DNA from: Diaphorobacter caeni
GTDB lineage: Bacteria; Pseudomonadota; Gammaproteobacteria; Burkholderiales; Burkholderiaceae_C
DNA length: 64,000 nt
Assembly (NCBI RefSeq): GCF_015354245.1
Contig: NZ_JADKYZ010000011.1
Coordinates: 62,001 to 126,000 of the forward strand
Reading direction: 5' to 3'
The notes under the pieces were generated by a model. That model saw only the letters and a list, made by a program, of their open reading frames with translations. It did no database searches and was not told the DNA's origin. Made by a program: the position numbers and the translations under genes. Positions 37,221 to 45,393 of this stretch are shown piece by piece. Position 1 is the first letter of the stretch. Every line of letters starts with the position of its first letter.

Positions 37221-38719
37221 GCAACACTCCTTGGCGCGAGACTGACCGCACCCTGCGGTGCGCGCAAGCCGACTTTTCCCGGGTTGACCAAGTTGTCCGG
37301 GTCGATACCGTCCTTCAGAATCTGCAGCATGTCCATGCCGGTGTTGAGTTCCGCGCGCAGCCATTCATTGCGGAAGATGCCCACGCCGTGGTGGTGCGCG
37401 ATCGATCCGCCGAGCTCCAAGCAGATCGACTGCAGCAAATCCCAGGCCTTGTGGTGCAGTTCGAGCGCCTGCTGCTGTGGCTGGGGTGGCAACCGCAGCG
37501 TCATGTACTGGCATGCGCCTTCCGGGTAGATATGCGACCAATGCGCGCCGAAATATGCGCCTGGCTGCAGCCCCAGAATCGCCTCGCGCATGCGCTCATA
37601 CATCTTCGGAAGCGCAGTCCACGAACCCGTGATTTCCACGGTGTCCATGTAATAGTCCGCCGTCTGCCACTTGATGGAATACGACTGATAGCGCGCCAGT
37701 TGCCAATGATCGTAGGGCTCGTTGGTGGCCACGCTCGCACCATGGGCCGCACAAATGCCCAACGCCAATGTCTCCTCGGCCTCTGCCAGTACCTTCGGCC
37801 CTGCAAACTGCAGAATCGCCAGAATCGGTTTTTGCGCAAACAGCGCCATGCCCTCGGTGCGTTGGCGCGACTCTTCCTCGTCATACAGACGCATCACGCT
37901 GGGGCGCCCTTCCGCTTGAGAAATCTCGCGCATCGCATCCATCGCGCTCTGCAGGCTCGGGAACGCCAGCGTCACGCCCTTCTGCACTTCTGGCTTGTGA
38001 CCGATGCGCAGCGTCAGTTCAGTGATGAAACCGAAAACACCTTCGGAGCCCACCCACAGATCCTTGATGCTCGGTCCCACCGCACGCCGAGCCACGGGCC
38101 GCACTTCAAGCATGCGGCCATCGGGCAGCACCGCCTTGAGGCCCACGACGATGTCCTCGATCTTGCCGTAGCGCGACGACACCTGCCCCGCCCCGCGGCA
38201 CGCAGCCCAGCCACCGACGGTCGACATGAACAACGACTGCGGCAAGTGATTGGCAGTGAATCCGCGCGCCGCCAACTGCTCTTCAAAATGCCCGCCGTTC
38301 ATGCCCGCCTGAACCGTCACGGTGCAATCCGTCTCGTTGATTTCAAGCAGTTGGTTCATGCGCTTGAGATCGACGATGACTTCGCCGCAAATGGAGATGG
38401 CACCACCCAGAACGCCCGAGCCCGCACCGAAGGGAATGAGGCGAATCTTCTCGCGTCTGGCCAGTTTGACGATCTCGACGAGCTGCGCCTCGTCGGCCGG
38501 AATGACGATGGCCGATGGCAATGTGCCCGGCAGATCGCCAGCGCGCAATCTGAACAGTCCGTACGGCAAGCGATCACGCGCATACGCATAACGGTCCGCC
38601 TCGGACTGCAGAAAGAAGGCTTCCCCCACAATCGCGGCAAGCGCCTTGGCGTGCGCCGCAGACAGCATGGACTCGCGCATCGCGCGTGAATCCCCTGACC
38701 CATTGGGACTGGATGGCAT
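37217..38719 (-). CDS. FAD-binding oxidase (GlcD / alkyl-DHAP-synthase-like)
   Basis: A 500-residue flavoprotein of the VAO/PCMH type. The FAD-binding domain has VIPADEAQLVEIVKLARR and FGAGSGVLGGA (about residues 72-105), and SLFMSTVGGWAACRGAGQ resembles the stretch seen in alkyldihydroxyacetonephosphate synthase and glycolate oxidase. The C-terminal cap ends IDPDNLVNPGKVG. It probably oxidises a 2-hydroxy acid or a polyol phosphate, handing electrons to the overlapping mini Fe-S protein. It is first in the operon, with a LacI-type palindrome 74 bp upstream. Confidence 0.9.
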   Translation of the reverse strand: MPSSPNGSGDSRAMRESMLSAAHAKALAAIVGEAFFLQSEADRYAYARDRLPYGLFRLRAGDLPGTLPSAIVIPADEAQLVEIVKLARREKIRLIPFGAGSGVLGGAISICGEVIVDLKRMNQLLEINETDCTVTVQAGMNGGHFEEQLAARGFTANHLPQSLFMSTVGGWAACRGAGQVSSRYGKIEDIVVGLKAVLPDGRMLEVRPVARRAVGPSIKDLWVGSEGVFGFITELTLRIGHKPEVQKGVTLAFPSLQSAMDAMREISQAEGRPSVMRLYDEEESRQRTEGMALFAQKPILAILQFAGPKVLAEAEETLALGICAAHGASVATNEPYDHWQLARYQSYSIKWQTADYYMDTVEITGSWTALPKMYERMREAILGLQPGAYFGAHWSHIYPEGACQYMTLRLPPQPQQQALELHHKAWDLLQSICLELGGSIAHHHGVGIFRNEWLRAELNTGMDMLQILKDGIDPDNLVNPGKVGLRAPQGAVSLAPRSVA

Positions 38720-38792
38720 CTCGTCTCCTGCTCTGTTTGCAATACCTGAACCACGCCACGCGAACGCACGATGCGCGCGTCGTCAGGACAAA

Positions 38793-38810
38793 TGAACAAT
38801 CGTTTGTTCA
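38793..38810. promoter_or_regulatory. candidate LacI-family operator upstream of the FAD oxidase operon
   Basis: TGAACAATCGTTTGTTCA is an 18-bp palindrome with a central CG and eight of nine positions matching between halves. A central CG is the hallmark of LacI/GalR operators. The only LacI protein in the window is encoded at the far end of the same operon. Confidence 0.72.
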
Positions 38811-38968
38811 CATTCTGTGAAGCGAAGCGAGGCTTGTCAACATCAACGGACTGGGTGAAATCCCCTATGCCCCCAGCGCTTCATCAAAGCTCCGTCAGCC
38901 ACCGATCCGAATGCTCCATGCAAGGCGCAATATCAAGCTTCAAGTTGGACACCCAGGCATGTCGATGT

Positions 38969-41161
38969 TCAAACGATGTTCTCGATCCTGCGCATCACAC
39001 GCACGCGCGAGGCCAGATCCGACTTCACGTAACGCGCTGTCGTATTGACGTCCGCATGCCCAAGCAGTTGCTGCACCAGCCCGATATCGTTGTCACTGGC
39101 CGCCAACGAATCATGCGCGTAGGTGTGGCGAAGCCAATGCGTCGACGCAGCCAGGAAATCCGAATTCAAGGCCCCCGCACGCTTCGCGCATTGCCTGAAA
39201 AAATCCTTGAGCAATCCATAGAGTCGCCCGCTGCTCAAACGTCCTGACTCGTTCATTTCTCTGCGCGCGTTGTGCGGCATCGCGCCTGGTGATTCGGCGA
39301 AATGCTGTGCCAGGCGCTCATCCAGAATGCCGATCAACGGCATGTCCTCGTGGGGGACATCGGCATACACCGACAGGTGCCCTGATTGGATCAATGCGAG
39401 CCTGTCCTCGCGATGCATTTCAAGCGCCGAGACTGCCGATGCCGGAAGAGGTATCGCGCGCTCCCGCCCGCCTTTTCCCACCCATCGCAACACCCACTCA
39501 TCCGATTCCACGCCGTCAATCCTCACACGTTCCAGATGCCTCCAGGTCACGCTCGCACATTCATTGCGGCGCAAGCCCGAGGTCTGCAACAGGCGAATCA
39601 GGGCAACGAGTCTGCGCTTGCGCGGACCGTCCTCCATCTCCTCCAATGTTTGGCGGATGATTGCCTTGTCCTGCCCAGTGAATGAACGCATCACGTCCAA
39701 CTTCACCTGCCGTTTGGGGCCGCCCAATGACACCGCAGCCGGATTGATCCGAAGGTATCCGTTGGCGTGCCATGCTGCGAACAGGCTGCGAACGGCCGCA
39801 GTGGTCAACTGCACACTCGCATCATTGAGCGGCCCCTTCAATGGCCTCCAATCTTCAGCAGCCCTCGTCCGCAGCTTGCTCTGCACCCAGTGCGCAGGCG
39901 GATTTTTCAGGAATGCAAAGAAGGCCTCCAGTTCAGACGTCGTCATGGCGCTGATGGCCATCCCGCGCTCCGTGACAGCCCACAACGCAAGCCGCTCGAT
40001 CGCCCGTCTGTAGGCCTTCTGCGTCGCAGGCGTTTTAGCGCCCAAAGTTGCAAACCAGGCGTGGATCGCCTGAACGTCATCGGCGGCCGCCAAGGTATTG
40101 GGTTCGCCGCTGCGAAAGGGGCCGCGCGCGCCCCTCAGTGCCGATGGCCAGACGAGGTGCTCGAAAGGCACGTCAACACTCTTGCCTGAAATGGCGCGAG
40201 CCGCCCTCCCCTGCTTCGCAGACTTCGAAGATTTGACTACTGATGACGAGTCCGAAGCGGATGCGCTCGCCTGAATCCCATGATGATCGAGCCAGGAGTT
40301 CAACCGCCTGCCACGCAACCGACCGTAGCGCGGGATCGCGTCCCACCAACGCGCGCCCGCATCCACCATCCATGCACGGAGCTGCCCCAGCGTGACGACC
40401 TCCTGCACTTTGAGCACCGCATATTGGTTCGCACTGAAATCAATCCATTGCAACACCTCATCGCCTTGGGAGGGCCGAACCGCCAGACGCCGGTCCATCC
40501 ATGCCAAGGCCGCGAGCTGCTCGGACAATCGCGACGAAGCGGCTGCATTCGCAGGCACATCCGTTGCAGACGCCTTCGAAGCCTTGCGGGCGGAGTCCTT
40601 GACTCGGGATGTCGGCGTCGGCACCACTTCCGGATAGGCCTCCAGGTACAACTCCAACAGCTCGTTCTCTGAATACATGTCTTCAGGGAACTGCTCGGCA
40701 AATGCCTCCAAAGATATCTGCCGCTCCGCGGCTTCGTCGGCAGCTGACGTCGAATGAACCGACCCGGCCTCATCCTTCGCTTTCGCTTTGATCTCCGCTT
40801 CTCCAGCCGTGACGGAACCGCTTTTCGCACGCCACAGGGTCTCGACCTGGATCGCCAACTCAGGCCACGCGAACGCAGCCGCCTCGATGCGCTTGCGCAG
40901 CCGCTGGTGGTACTGCTCGGCCCCGCTGCGCTCCGAGATTTTCCCGAGATGCGACAGATACAGCTTCGCGGCAACTTGCGGCGACACACCCTGAACCACC
41001 GAGCGGAGAAAGGCAATGTCATCGGCCGAGATGGGCTGCTGCGTGACCGCAGCCACAGCGCCCAAGGGACGACCACGACGCCGCTTCGGTGCAAGCGCCT
41101 CGCCCGACTGCGTGACATCAGCGTTGTCATCGATCAGAGCCGACTTGAAATGCTTGTTCAT
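38969..41161 (-). CDS. large tyrosine recombinase of the replicon maintenance region
   Basis: A 730-residue site-specific recombinase, about twice the usual size. Residues 1-330 are a unique N-terminal extension with a basic start (KRRRGRPLG) and low-complexity Ser/Ala linkers. A SAM-like core-binding domain lies at about 365-480, then the catalytic domain: Arg in TSGLRRNECASV, Lys in GKGGRERAIPL, H-x2-R in STHWLRHTYAHD, His in LLGHADVNTT and Tyr in TARYVKSDL. All catalytic residues are present. Next to par and rep genes it may resolve replicon dimers rather than integrate phage DNA. Confidence 0.9.
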   Translation of the reverse strand: MNKHFKSALIDDNADVTQSGEALAPKRRRGRPLGAVAAVTQQPISADDIAFLRSVVQGVSPQVAAKLYLSHLGKISERSGAEQYHQRLRKRIEAAAFAWPELAIQVETLWRAKSGSVTAGEAEIKAKAKDEAGSVHSTSAADEAAERQISLEAFAEQFPEDMYSENELLELYLEAYPEVVPTPTSRVKDSARKASKASATDVPANAAASSRLSEQLAALAWMDRRLAVRPSQGDEVLQWIDFSANQYAVLKVQEVVTLGQLRAWMVDAGARWWDAIPRYGRLRGRRLNSWLDHHGIQASASASDSSSVVKSSKSAKQGRAARAISGKSVDVPFEHLVWPSALRGARGPFRSGEPNTLAAADDVQAIHAWFATLGAKTPATQKAYRRAIERLALWAVTERGMAISAMTTSELEAFFAFLKNPPAHWVQSKLRTRAAEDWRPLKGPLNDASVQLTTAAVRSLFAAWHANGYLRINPAAVSLGGPKRQVKLDVMRSFTGQDKAIIRQTLEEMEDGPRKRRLVALIRLLQTSGLRRNECASVTWRHLERVRIDGVESDEWVLRWVGKGGRERAIPLPASAVSALEMHREDRLALIQSGHLSVYADVPHEDMPLIGILDERLAQHFAESPGAMPHNARREMNESGRLSSGRLYGLLKDFFRQCAKRAGALNSDFLAASTHWLRHTYAHDSLAASDNDIGLVQQLLGHADVNTTARYVKSDLASRVRVMRRIENIV

Positions 41162-42266
41162 CTCTTCGAAAGCATTCTTGATTTCAAAAGCACAAAGGTT
41201 AATTTAAATTATCGTTCGTGACAATTAATTCAGAAATGAATTCTGAACAGTGCAAAACAATAGGTAGAAGAGTCGAAGCGGCGAGCGGGCGCTGTGTGAG
41301 AGAGGCCCCTTCAAGAGGCATCTACAGATTCGCGGCCTCACCAGTAAACGTTTCGCCCAGATTGATACGAAAGCCCGCCTTCGCCAGCAAGACCTGAGTG
41401 TGCGCGTCTGTCGGGAAATGGTATCAGAAAGGATCCACTGATTGCTGCGGAGTTGCCACCAAGCAGTTCAATGAGGACTAAGCCTATCGATGCTCTCAAA
41501 CGACGATGTCACCGCTCAGTCCGGCAGGTGCGCACTCTTCCTGCACCACTTGGCCTTGATTCGCACGCTTGTTTTACATCCTTCAGCCGCACACAGCCTC
41601 CAGAGGGCGCTCACCAACCTGACTGGATGTGCAGCCCTGAAGCGGACACTCAGATGCATCGACCGCCTTGCCGAACATGGACACCGCCTCTTGCATCCGT
41701 ATCAAGTCCTAGTCTCTCCGTCGTGTGAGAGACTCAAGAGTGCACGGCAGTCCATGTGCTCCGCTCCTGACCATTGATATGCGTGTGAACGAAACATCAC
41801 CGACATCCGTTTACCGCCGGAAATGCAAGCACTGACCGCCTCGAACGCCCTCCCCTGCCCTATCCAGCCGGAGAACTCAGTACCTTTCTGCGCTGAAGTA
41901 CGTACCGGGCTACCAGCCGGACAAATAAGGGAGGTTGTGCAAGTCTCCTTCGGTCTCCACTCTGTGCTCACATCCGAGTGATCTCAAACCGTCTTTTGCA
42001 ATCCCGACGCAAGGATACGCTTCCTAGCCAACGGCCCGACTCGCTTTGCGCGAACCTGCTTCTTTCGGTGCGCTACTCGCCATCTCAGCTCAAGCGAGTG
42101 CCGCATAGGCTACGGATAAACGAGCGCTCTCTCACGTTCAACTGAACACAGGCACATCGATCACGATTGGATATTCATAGGGAGAGCAGCCGTAGAGGAG
42201 ATTGACCTGTCGCCCTATTCATCCGGCCTGCGATCTCACGCGCGATGGGACATACAGTGCTCGTTC
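41162..42266. other. 1.1 kb region without a convincing gene
   Basis: Six-frame reading shows only short frames of 90-95 codons without recognisable motifs or good ribosome sites. The first 90 bases are AT-rich and hold a 19-bp palindrome described separately. No tRNA, IS end or pseudogene remnant could be recognised. The position between a recombinase and the partition genes suggests a recombination or segregation site rather than coding DNA. Confidence 0.5.
41229..41247. promoter_or_regulatory. palindrome upstream of the tyrosine recombinase
   Basis: TTCAGAA-atgaa-TTCTGAA is a perfect inverted repeat with seven-bp arms and a five-bp spacer, in an AT-rich stretch 68 bp before the recombinase ATG. 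It has the same 7-5-7 geometry and core (GAAAT..ATTC) as the palindrome before parA. It may be an operator or the recombinase crossover site. Confidence 0.55.
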
Positions 42267-42377
42267 GGGCTGATGCACCGCGCATCACGCCCTATTCCTG
42301 CGTGGGCTGATGCACCGCGCATCACGCCCTATTCCTGCGTGGGCTGATGCACCGCGCATCACGCCCTATTCCTGCGT
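42267..42377. repeat. three perfect 37-bp tandem repeats, candidate parS centromere
   Basis: Three identical 37-bp units start at 42267, 42304 and 42341, and the last ends on the first base of the parB stop codon. Each unit contains TGATGCaccgcGCATCA, a six-bp inverted repeat, and GGGC/GCCC further out. Tandem repeats carrying short inverted repeats just downstream of parB are the arrangement of sopC on the F plasmid. No T run follows, so a terminator is less likely. Confidence 0.7.
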
Positions 42378-43411
42378 TACTTGGCGATATCTTCCAGGAA
42401 TTTGAGAAGTTTCTGAACGCGTGCTTCAGAGAGAACTCCCTTCGAAAAGGACAGCGATCCGCCGCCATTCTTGTCGATCTGGAGACTCGCAATCTTCTGC
42501 CCGCCGACGAAAACTTCCTTCTTGTGGCTGTCCTGCTTTGGTGCTTGAGGCGATGCCAAAAACGAGAAGACCGCTGCAGCGTTGGGCCTTGGATTCTTCA
42601 GCTTCAGTTCTTCTGCACGCTGGAGGAGACCGCTCTTGTCTGTCGTCCAAGCGTTCAGCAACGGGGCGGTCCATCGGTACTGAAGGTCCAGAGGAGAAGC
42701 GAATGCATCCACCACCTGCTGAGGAAGCTCAGCAATGGTGATTGCACGGCTGACTGTCGATTGGTCTAGGCCAATGGCATCTGCCAACTTCCGGTGGGAT
42801 GGAAACAGTCCTCGCTTCAAAATGGATTGGTACCAGACACCCTTCTCCCACGGAGACAGATCGTCACGGTTGCGGTTCTCACGCTCCATTTCGACGAACA
42901 AGCCCACATCGTCCAGATTGTCGACCAGCGCAAGAACCTCCAGGCCCAACTGGCGGCAAGCCTCGTGACGACGGTGTCCGTAGACAATCTCATACTTCCC
43001 GTCCGCCACCGGGCGCACCTTGATGGGCACCACATTTCCACCGGAGTTTTCGATCTCGAGCTTCAGTTGCTGAAACTGAACCGTCTCGAAATGCTTGGGA
43101 TCGCGGTTTGCCCAACGGCTGCGAACGATCAGCGCCGTATCGATCAAGCGGGTGACCTTGGCGTTTTCCCACACCTTGGCTTCCTCTTGGAGCTCTTTCA
43201 CCCGAGAGGCAGCTGCGGACAAATCCTGAACCTGCTCCTTCAGCGTTTCATTCTCCCGAAGCAGATCGGACTTCTGATTCACGGCGTGGGCCATCAGAAA
43301 TCCAGGCGCCGTCTTGGGCCGGGTCTCGACCTTGTCGGTCGTTTCGGGTGCAGCCACTCCCGGCAACATCCCAAAGTTGATCTTGGAAGCTTTGTCTCGG
43401 ATGCTCATCAT
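42377..43411 (-). CDS. parB: ParB family partition protein
   Basis: A 344-residue ParB/RepB/Spo0J-type protein. A coiled-coil-like stretch lies at about residues 48-80 (ENETLKEQVQDLSAAASRVK). The ParB core has VVPIKVRPV and the nucleotide-binding YGHRRHEACRQLGL (about residues 143-156), and a helix-turn-helix is in RKLADAIGLDQSTVSRAITI (about 207-226). It binds the centromere and stimulates ParA. The ATG overlaps the parA stop; MSIRDKAS one residue later is an alternative start. The stop abuts the 37-bp repeats. Confidence 0.93.
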   Translation of the reverse strand: MMSIRDKASKINFGMLPGVAAPETTDKVETRPKTAPGFLMAHAVNQKSDLLRENETLKEQVQDLSAAASRVKELQEEAKVWENAKVTRLIDTALIVRSRWANRDPKHFETVQFQQLKLEIENSGGNVVPIKVRPVADGKYEIVYGHRRHEACRQLGLEVLALVDNLDDVGLFVEMERENRNRDDLSPWEKGVWYQSILKRGLFPSHRKLADAIGLDQSTVSRAITIAELPQQVVDAFASPLDLQYRWTAPLLNAWTTDKSGLLQRAEELKLKNPRPNAAAVFSFLASPQAPKQDSHKKEVFVGGQKIASLQIDKNGGGSLSFSKGVLSEARVQKLLKFLEDIAK

Positions 43412-44589
43412 TCATCTCCACTGTCTGTCTGCGAAGCCCAGACGGCTTCCACCTGCTGCTCGACCAACTCCACCATGCGGTCGTAGGCGTCACGCGCACG
43501 GCTGAAGGTCTTGGCGTTCATCGAGCCCTTGGGAACGTCGTAGACAGTGCCGAACTCGGCGCTGGCGGAAGACGTCACCGCCGTCTTCGGGATCTCGATG
43601 GGAAGGACCTTGTCACCATAGGCTTCAATGACCCATTGGCGAACCACTGAACTGGCCGCATCGGAAGACTCCACGCGTGAAAGCAGGACGTCAATGAACT
43701 CAAAGGTCTTGTCCTGACCCCGCGCCCGGATCAGCTGATTGCAGAGATCGGAGAACAGATCCCAGAATTGCGCACTGGACGCAAAGTCAAGCGCAGAAGG
43801 CGGAACCGGCATGATGACGCCGTCAGCGGCCATCAATGCATTGATCGTCACGTAGGACAGGGCAGGGGGGGTGTCGATCACGATCACGTCATACTCGGCG
43901 CGGGCTTGGTCAAGGCCACGGTCAAGAACCCGCCAGAACTCGAAGCCTGGGTCAGATGACTGGCGTGCCGGCAGCGCAAACTCCGCGCCGAACAGAAGAG
44001 GAGCAGCGCAAATCAGATCAACGGATGGCCAATAGGTCTTGCGGATGGCGTAGCTGAGATCGTCGTAGTCGCCCGCAAAGAGGGGCATGGCCGTGTTTTC
44101 GACTTCGACTTCCGCGTCAGGAAGCACGCCGAACAAGGTGGTGGCTGACCCTTGTGGATCCAGATCCAGCAGAAGAACCTTGTGACCGCGCAAGGACAAG
44201 CCTTGTGACAACGCAACAGCCGTCGTCGTCTTGGCGACGCCCCCTTTGAAGTTCGCAACGGTAATCGTGGTTCCAACCGCGTTTTCGGGTCGCAGATGTT
44301 CTGTACGGAATGCGCGAACCCATTGTTGGGCTTCACCCATCGTCCATACCCGTTTGTTGCCGACCATGTTTCCTGGAGGAAGGTCACCCCGTTTGGCGCG
44401 ATAGACAATTTTGGTCTTGTCGACTTGACAAAGCTGTGCCAACTGGGAAACGCTCATGCTGGGCGGCGATTTTTCTGCCGTCGGTGGGAGCATTGCAGAA
44501 CGGATGGCGGACATCATGCTTGCGACACGCGAAGCCTGAATCTCGATGTCTTCCAGATTCTGCCGTCTGATGGATTGCGTGAGCTTCAT
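43408..44589 (-). CDS. parA: ParA family partition ATPase with N-terminal DNA-binding domain
   Basis: A 393-residue type Ia ParA. Residues about 45-95 form a MerR-like helix-turn-helix (MSVSQLAQLCQVDKTKIVYR), as in P1 ParA and SopA, which repress their own operons. The ATPase domain follows, with deviant Walker A KGGVAKTT (about residue 120), LLLDLDPQGSATTLFG and VIVIDTPPALSYVTI. The ATG (MKLTQSIRR) has GAGGAAGG five bases upstream; an in-frame TTG before it lacks one. It moves the ParB-centromere complex. Confidence 0.94.
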   Translation of the reverse strand: MKLTQSIRRQNLEDIEIQASRVASMMSAIRSAMLPPTAEKSPPSMSVSQLAQLCQVDKTKIVYRAKRGDLPPGNMVGNKRVWTMGEAQQWVRAFRTEHLRPENAVGTTITVANFKGGVAKTTTAVALSQGLSLRGHKVLLLDLDPQGSATTLFGVLPDAEVEVENTAMPLFAGDYDDLSYAIRKTYWPSVDLICAAPLLFGAEFALPARQSSDPGFEFWRVLDRGLDQARAEYDVIVIDTPPALSYVTINALMAADGVIMPVPPSALDFASSAQFWDLFSDLCNQLIRARGQDKTFEFIDVLLSRVESSDAASSVVRQWVIEAYGDKVLPIEIPKTAVTSSASAEFGTVYDVPKGSMNAKTFSRARDAYDRMVELVEQQVEAVWASQTDSGDE

Positions 44590-44603
44590 GATTACCTTCC
44601 TCA

Positions 44604-44622
44604 AATTGAAATAGATTCAATT
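44604..44622. promoter_or_regulatory. candidate parAB operator
   Basis: AATTGAA-ataga-TTCAATT is a perfect inverted repeat with seven-bp arms, 14 bp before the parA ATG. The N-terminal DNA-binding domain of ParA is the natural candidate to bind it for autorepression. The same architecture recurs upstream of the recombinase gene. Confidence 0.62.
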
Positions 44623-44834
44623 ATGCAGTGCTTCCGCGAAAATTCGGAGAATTCGCGATTCTGAAAGGAAGATGGGTCGCAACACTGGTTAAAAAGAGCT
44701 CTTTGTTGGAAACAAGATGCTTCAAAAGCTCACGAGATTTCAATTTATTCTAAATATTCAAGAGATTAGCCGTCTGTGGATATGTCGATTTTTCTAATAA
44801 AATCAATCAATTAGGATAAGTTGCGCTGTCTATT

Positions 44835-44915
44835 CGTACAGTCTTGAACCGGAGATGTCCAAGTTAGACCCGGAAATGTCCATGTTGCCCCCGGATTCGT
44901 CTGCATTTGAACCGG
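44835..44915 (+). repeat. iteron array I, four copies at exact 21-bp spacing
   Basis: Copies of YGTCCANNNTTGAACCGG start at 44835, 44856, 44877 and 44898, each exactly 21 bp (two helical turns) apart and all on the plus strand. The first and last copies have a perfect TTGAACCGG end, and the middle two are degenerate there. This is the classic Rep-binding pattern. Confidence 0.85.
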
Positions 44916-44986
44916 ATGAGCCTGCCGGGACATGGCTGCCTGTGGATAAATGTCAAAACCGATGATGGACGGTGGTCAAACACAAG

Positions 44987-45265
44987 CGTCCACATTTGAA
45001 CTGCCTGAATTTTGAGCAAATATTGTCATGACATGCAGAGTGTCCGGGGTTGAACCAGTTCGAAAAGACGGGATTGGGAGCACATGTCCAGATTCAAACC
45101 GTCGAATGCACGGTGAAACGGTGAGTGCGTGCTTGGAACGTCCGACTTTGAACCGTACCTTGTCGAGTGCATTATTGACCTGATCCAGAAACCGTCCAGC
45201 ATTGAACCGTCCGTTTCAGGGTCCAATGTTTCGGGTTCTCGGATGAGCGTCCAAATCTGAACCGG
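44987..45265 (+). repeat. iteron array II, six dispersed copies
   Basis: Six more copies of the same 18-bp element start at 44987, 45041, 45085, 45139, 45193 and 45248. Spacings are 54, 44, 54, 54 and 55 bp, close to whole helical turns, so Rep molecules would line up on one face. They lie between the tight array and the rep gene and may act in copy-number control. Confidence 0.8.
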
Positions 45266-45348
45266 CTGGAATGCCAAGTCATTGCGTCACGGGCTACGTC
45301 GGCGTGCAAATCGCTGGCAAAAACATCTCGCAGATCCTCTGGTTTTAG

Positions 45349-45368
45349 TGTCCAATGAGGTTTGGACA
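45349..45368. promoter_or_regulatory. candidate Rep autorepression operator
   Basis: TGTCCA and TGGACA form an inverted repeat of the iteron 5' half, separated by eight bases, ending 26 bp before the rep ATG. Iteron-controlled plasmids commonly repress rep through an inverted half-iteron bound by Rep dimers. Confidence 0.68.
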
Positions 45369-45393
45369 GTTGGAACCACGTCAATTTCACCTT

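Larger units (their letters stand above)
44690..45393. other. putative replication origin (oriV) of the secondary replicon
   Basis: An AT-rich segment (about 44690-44820) is followed by iterons upstream of the initiator gene. A perfect DnaA box (TTATCCACA, minus strand) lies at 44941-44949 and a one-mismatch box at 44775-44783. A ten-bp palindrome TGTCATGACA lies at 45024-45033. This combination of an AT-rich unwinding region, DnaA boxes and iterons next to a Rep_3 gene is the standard layout of an iteron-controlled origin. Confidence 0.85.

Noticed and set aside
36911-38689. 592-codon frame on the plus strand
   Set aside because: Antisense to the FAD oxidase and mini Fe-S genes. No family pattern is visible.
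41453-41777. two overlapping short frames of 91 and 95 codons
   Set aside because: No Shine-Dalgarno support, no motif, and composition typical of non-coding DNA in this region.
42267-42377. 37-bp repeats considered as a CRISPR array
   Set aside because: The units are directly tandem with no spacers, and no cas gene is near.
45355-45393. upstream ATG as the rep start
   Set aside because: It lies within the inverted half-iteron that probably represses rep, and the residues it adds lack family similarity.
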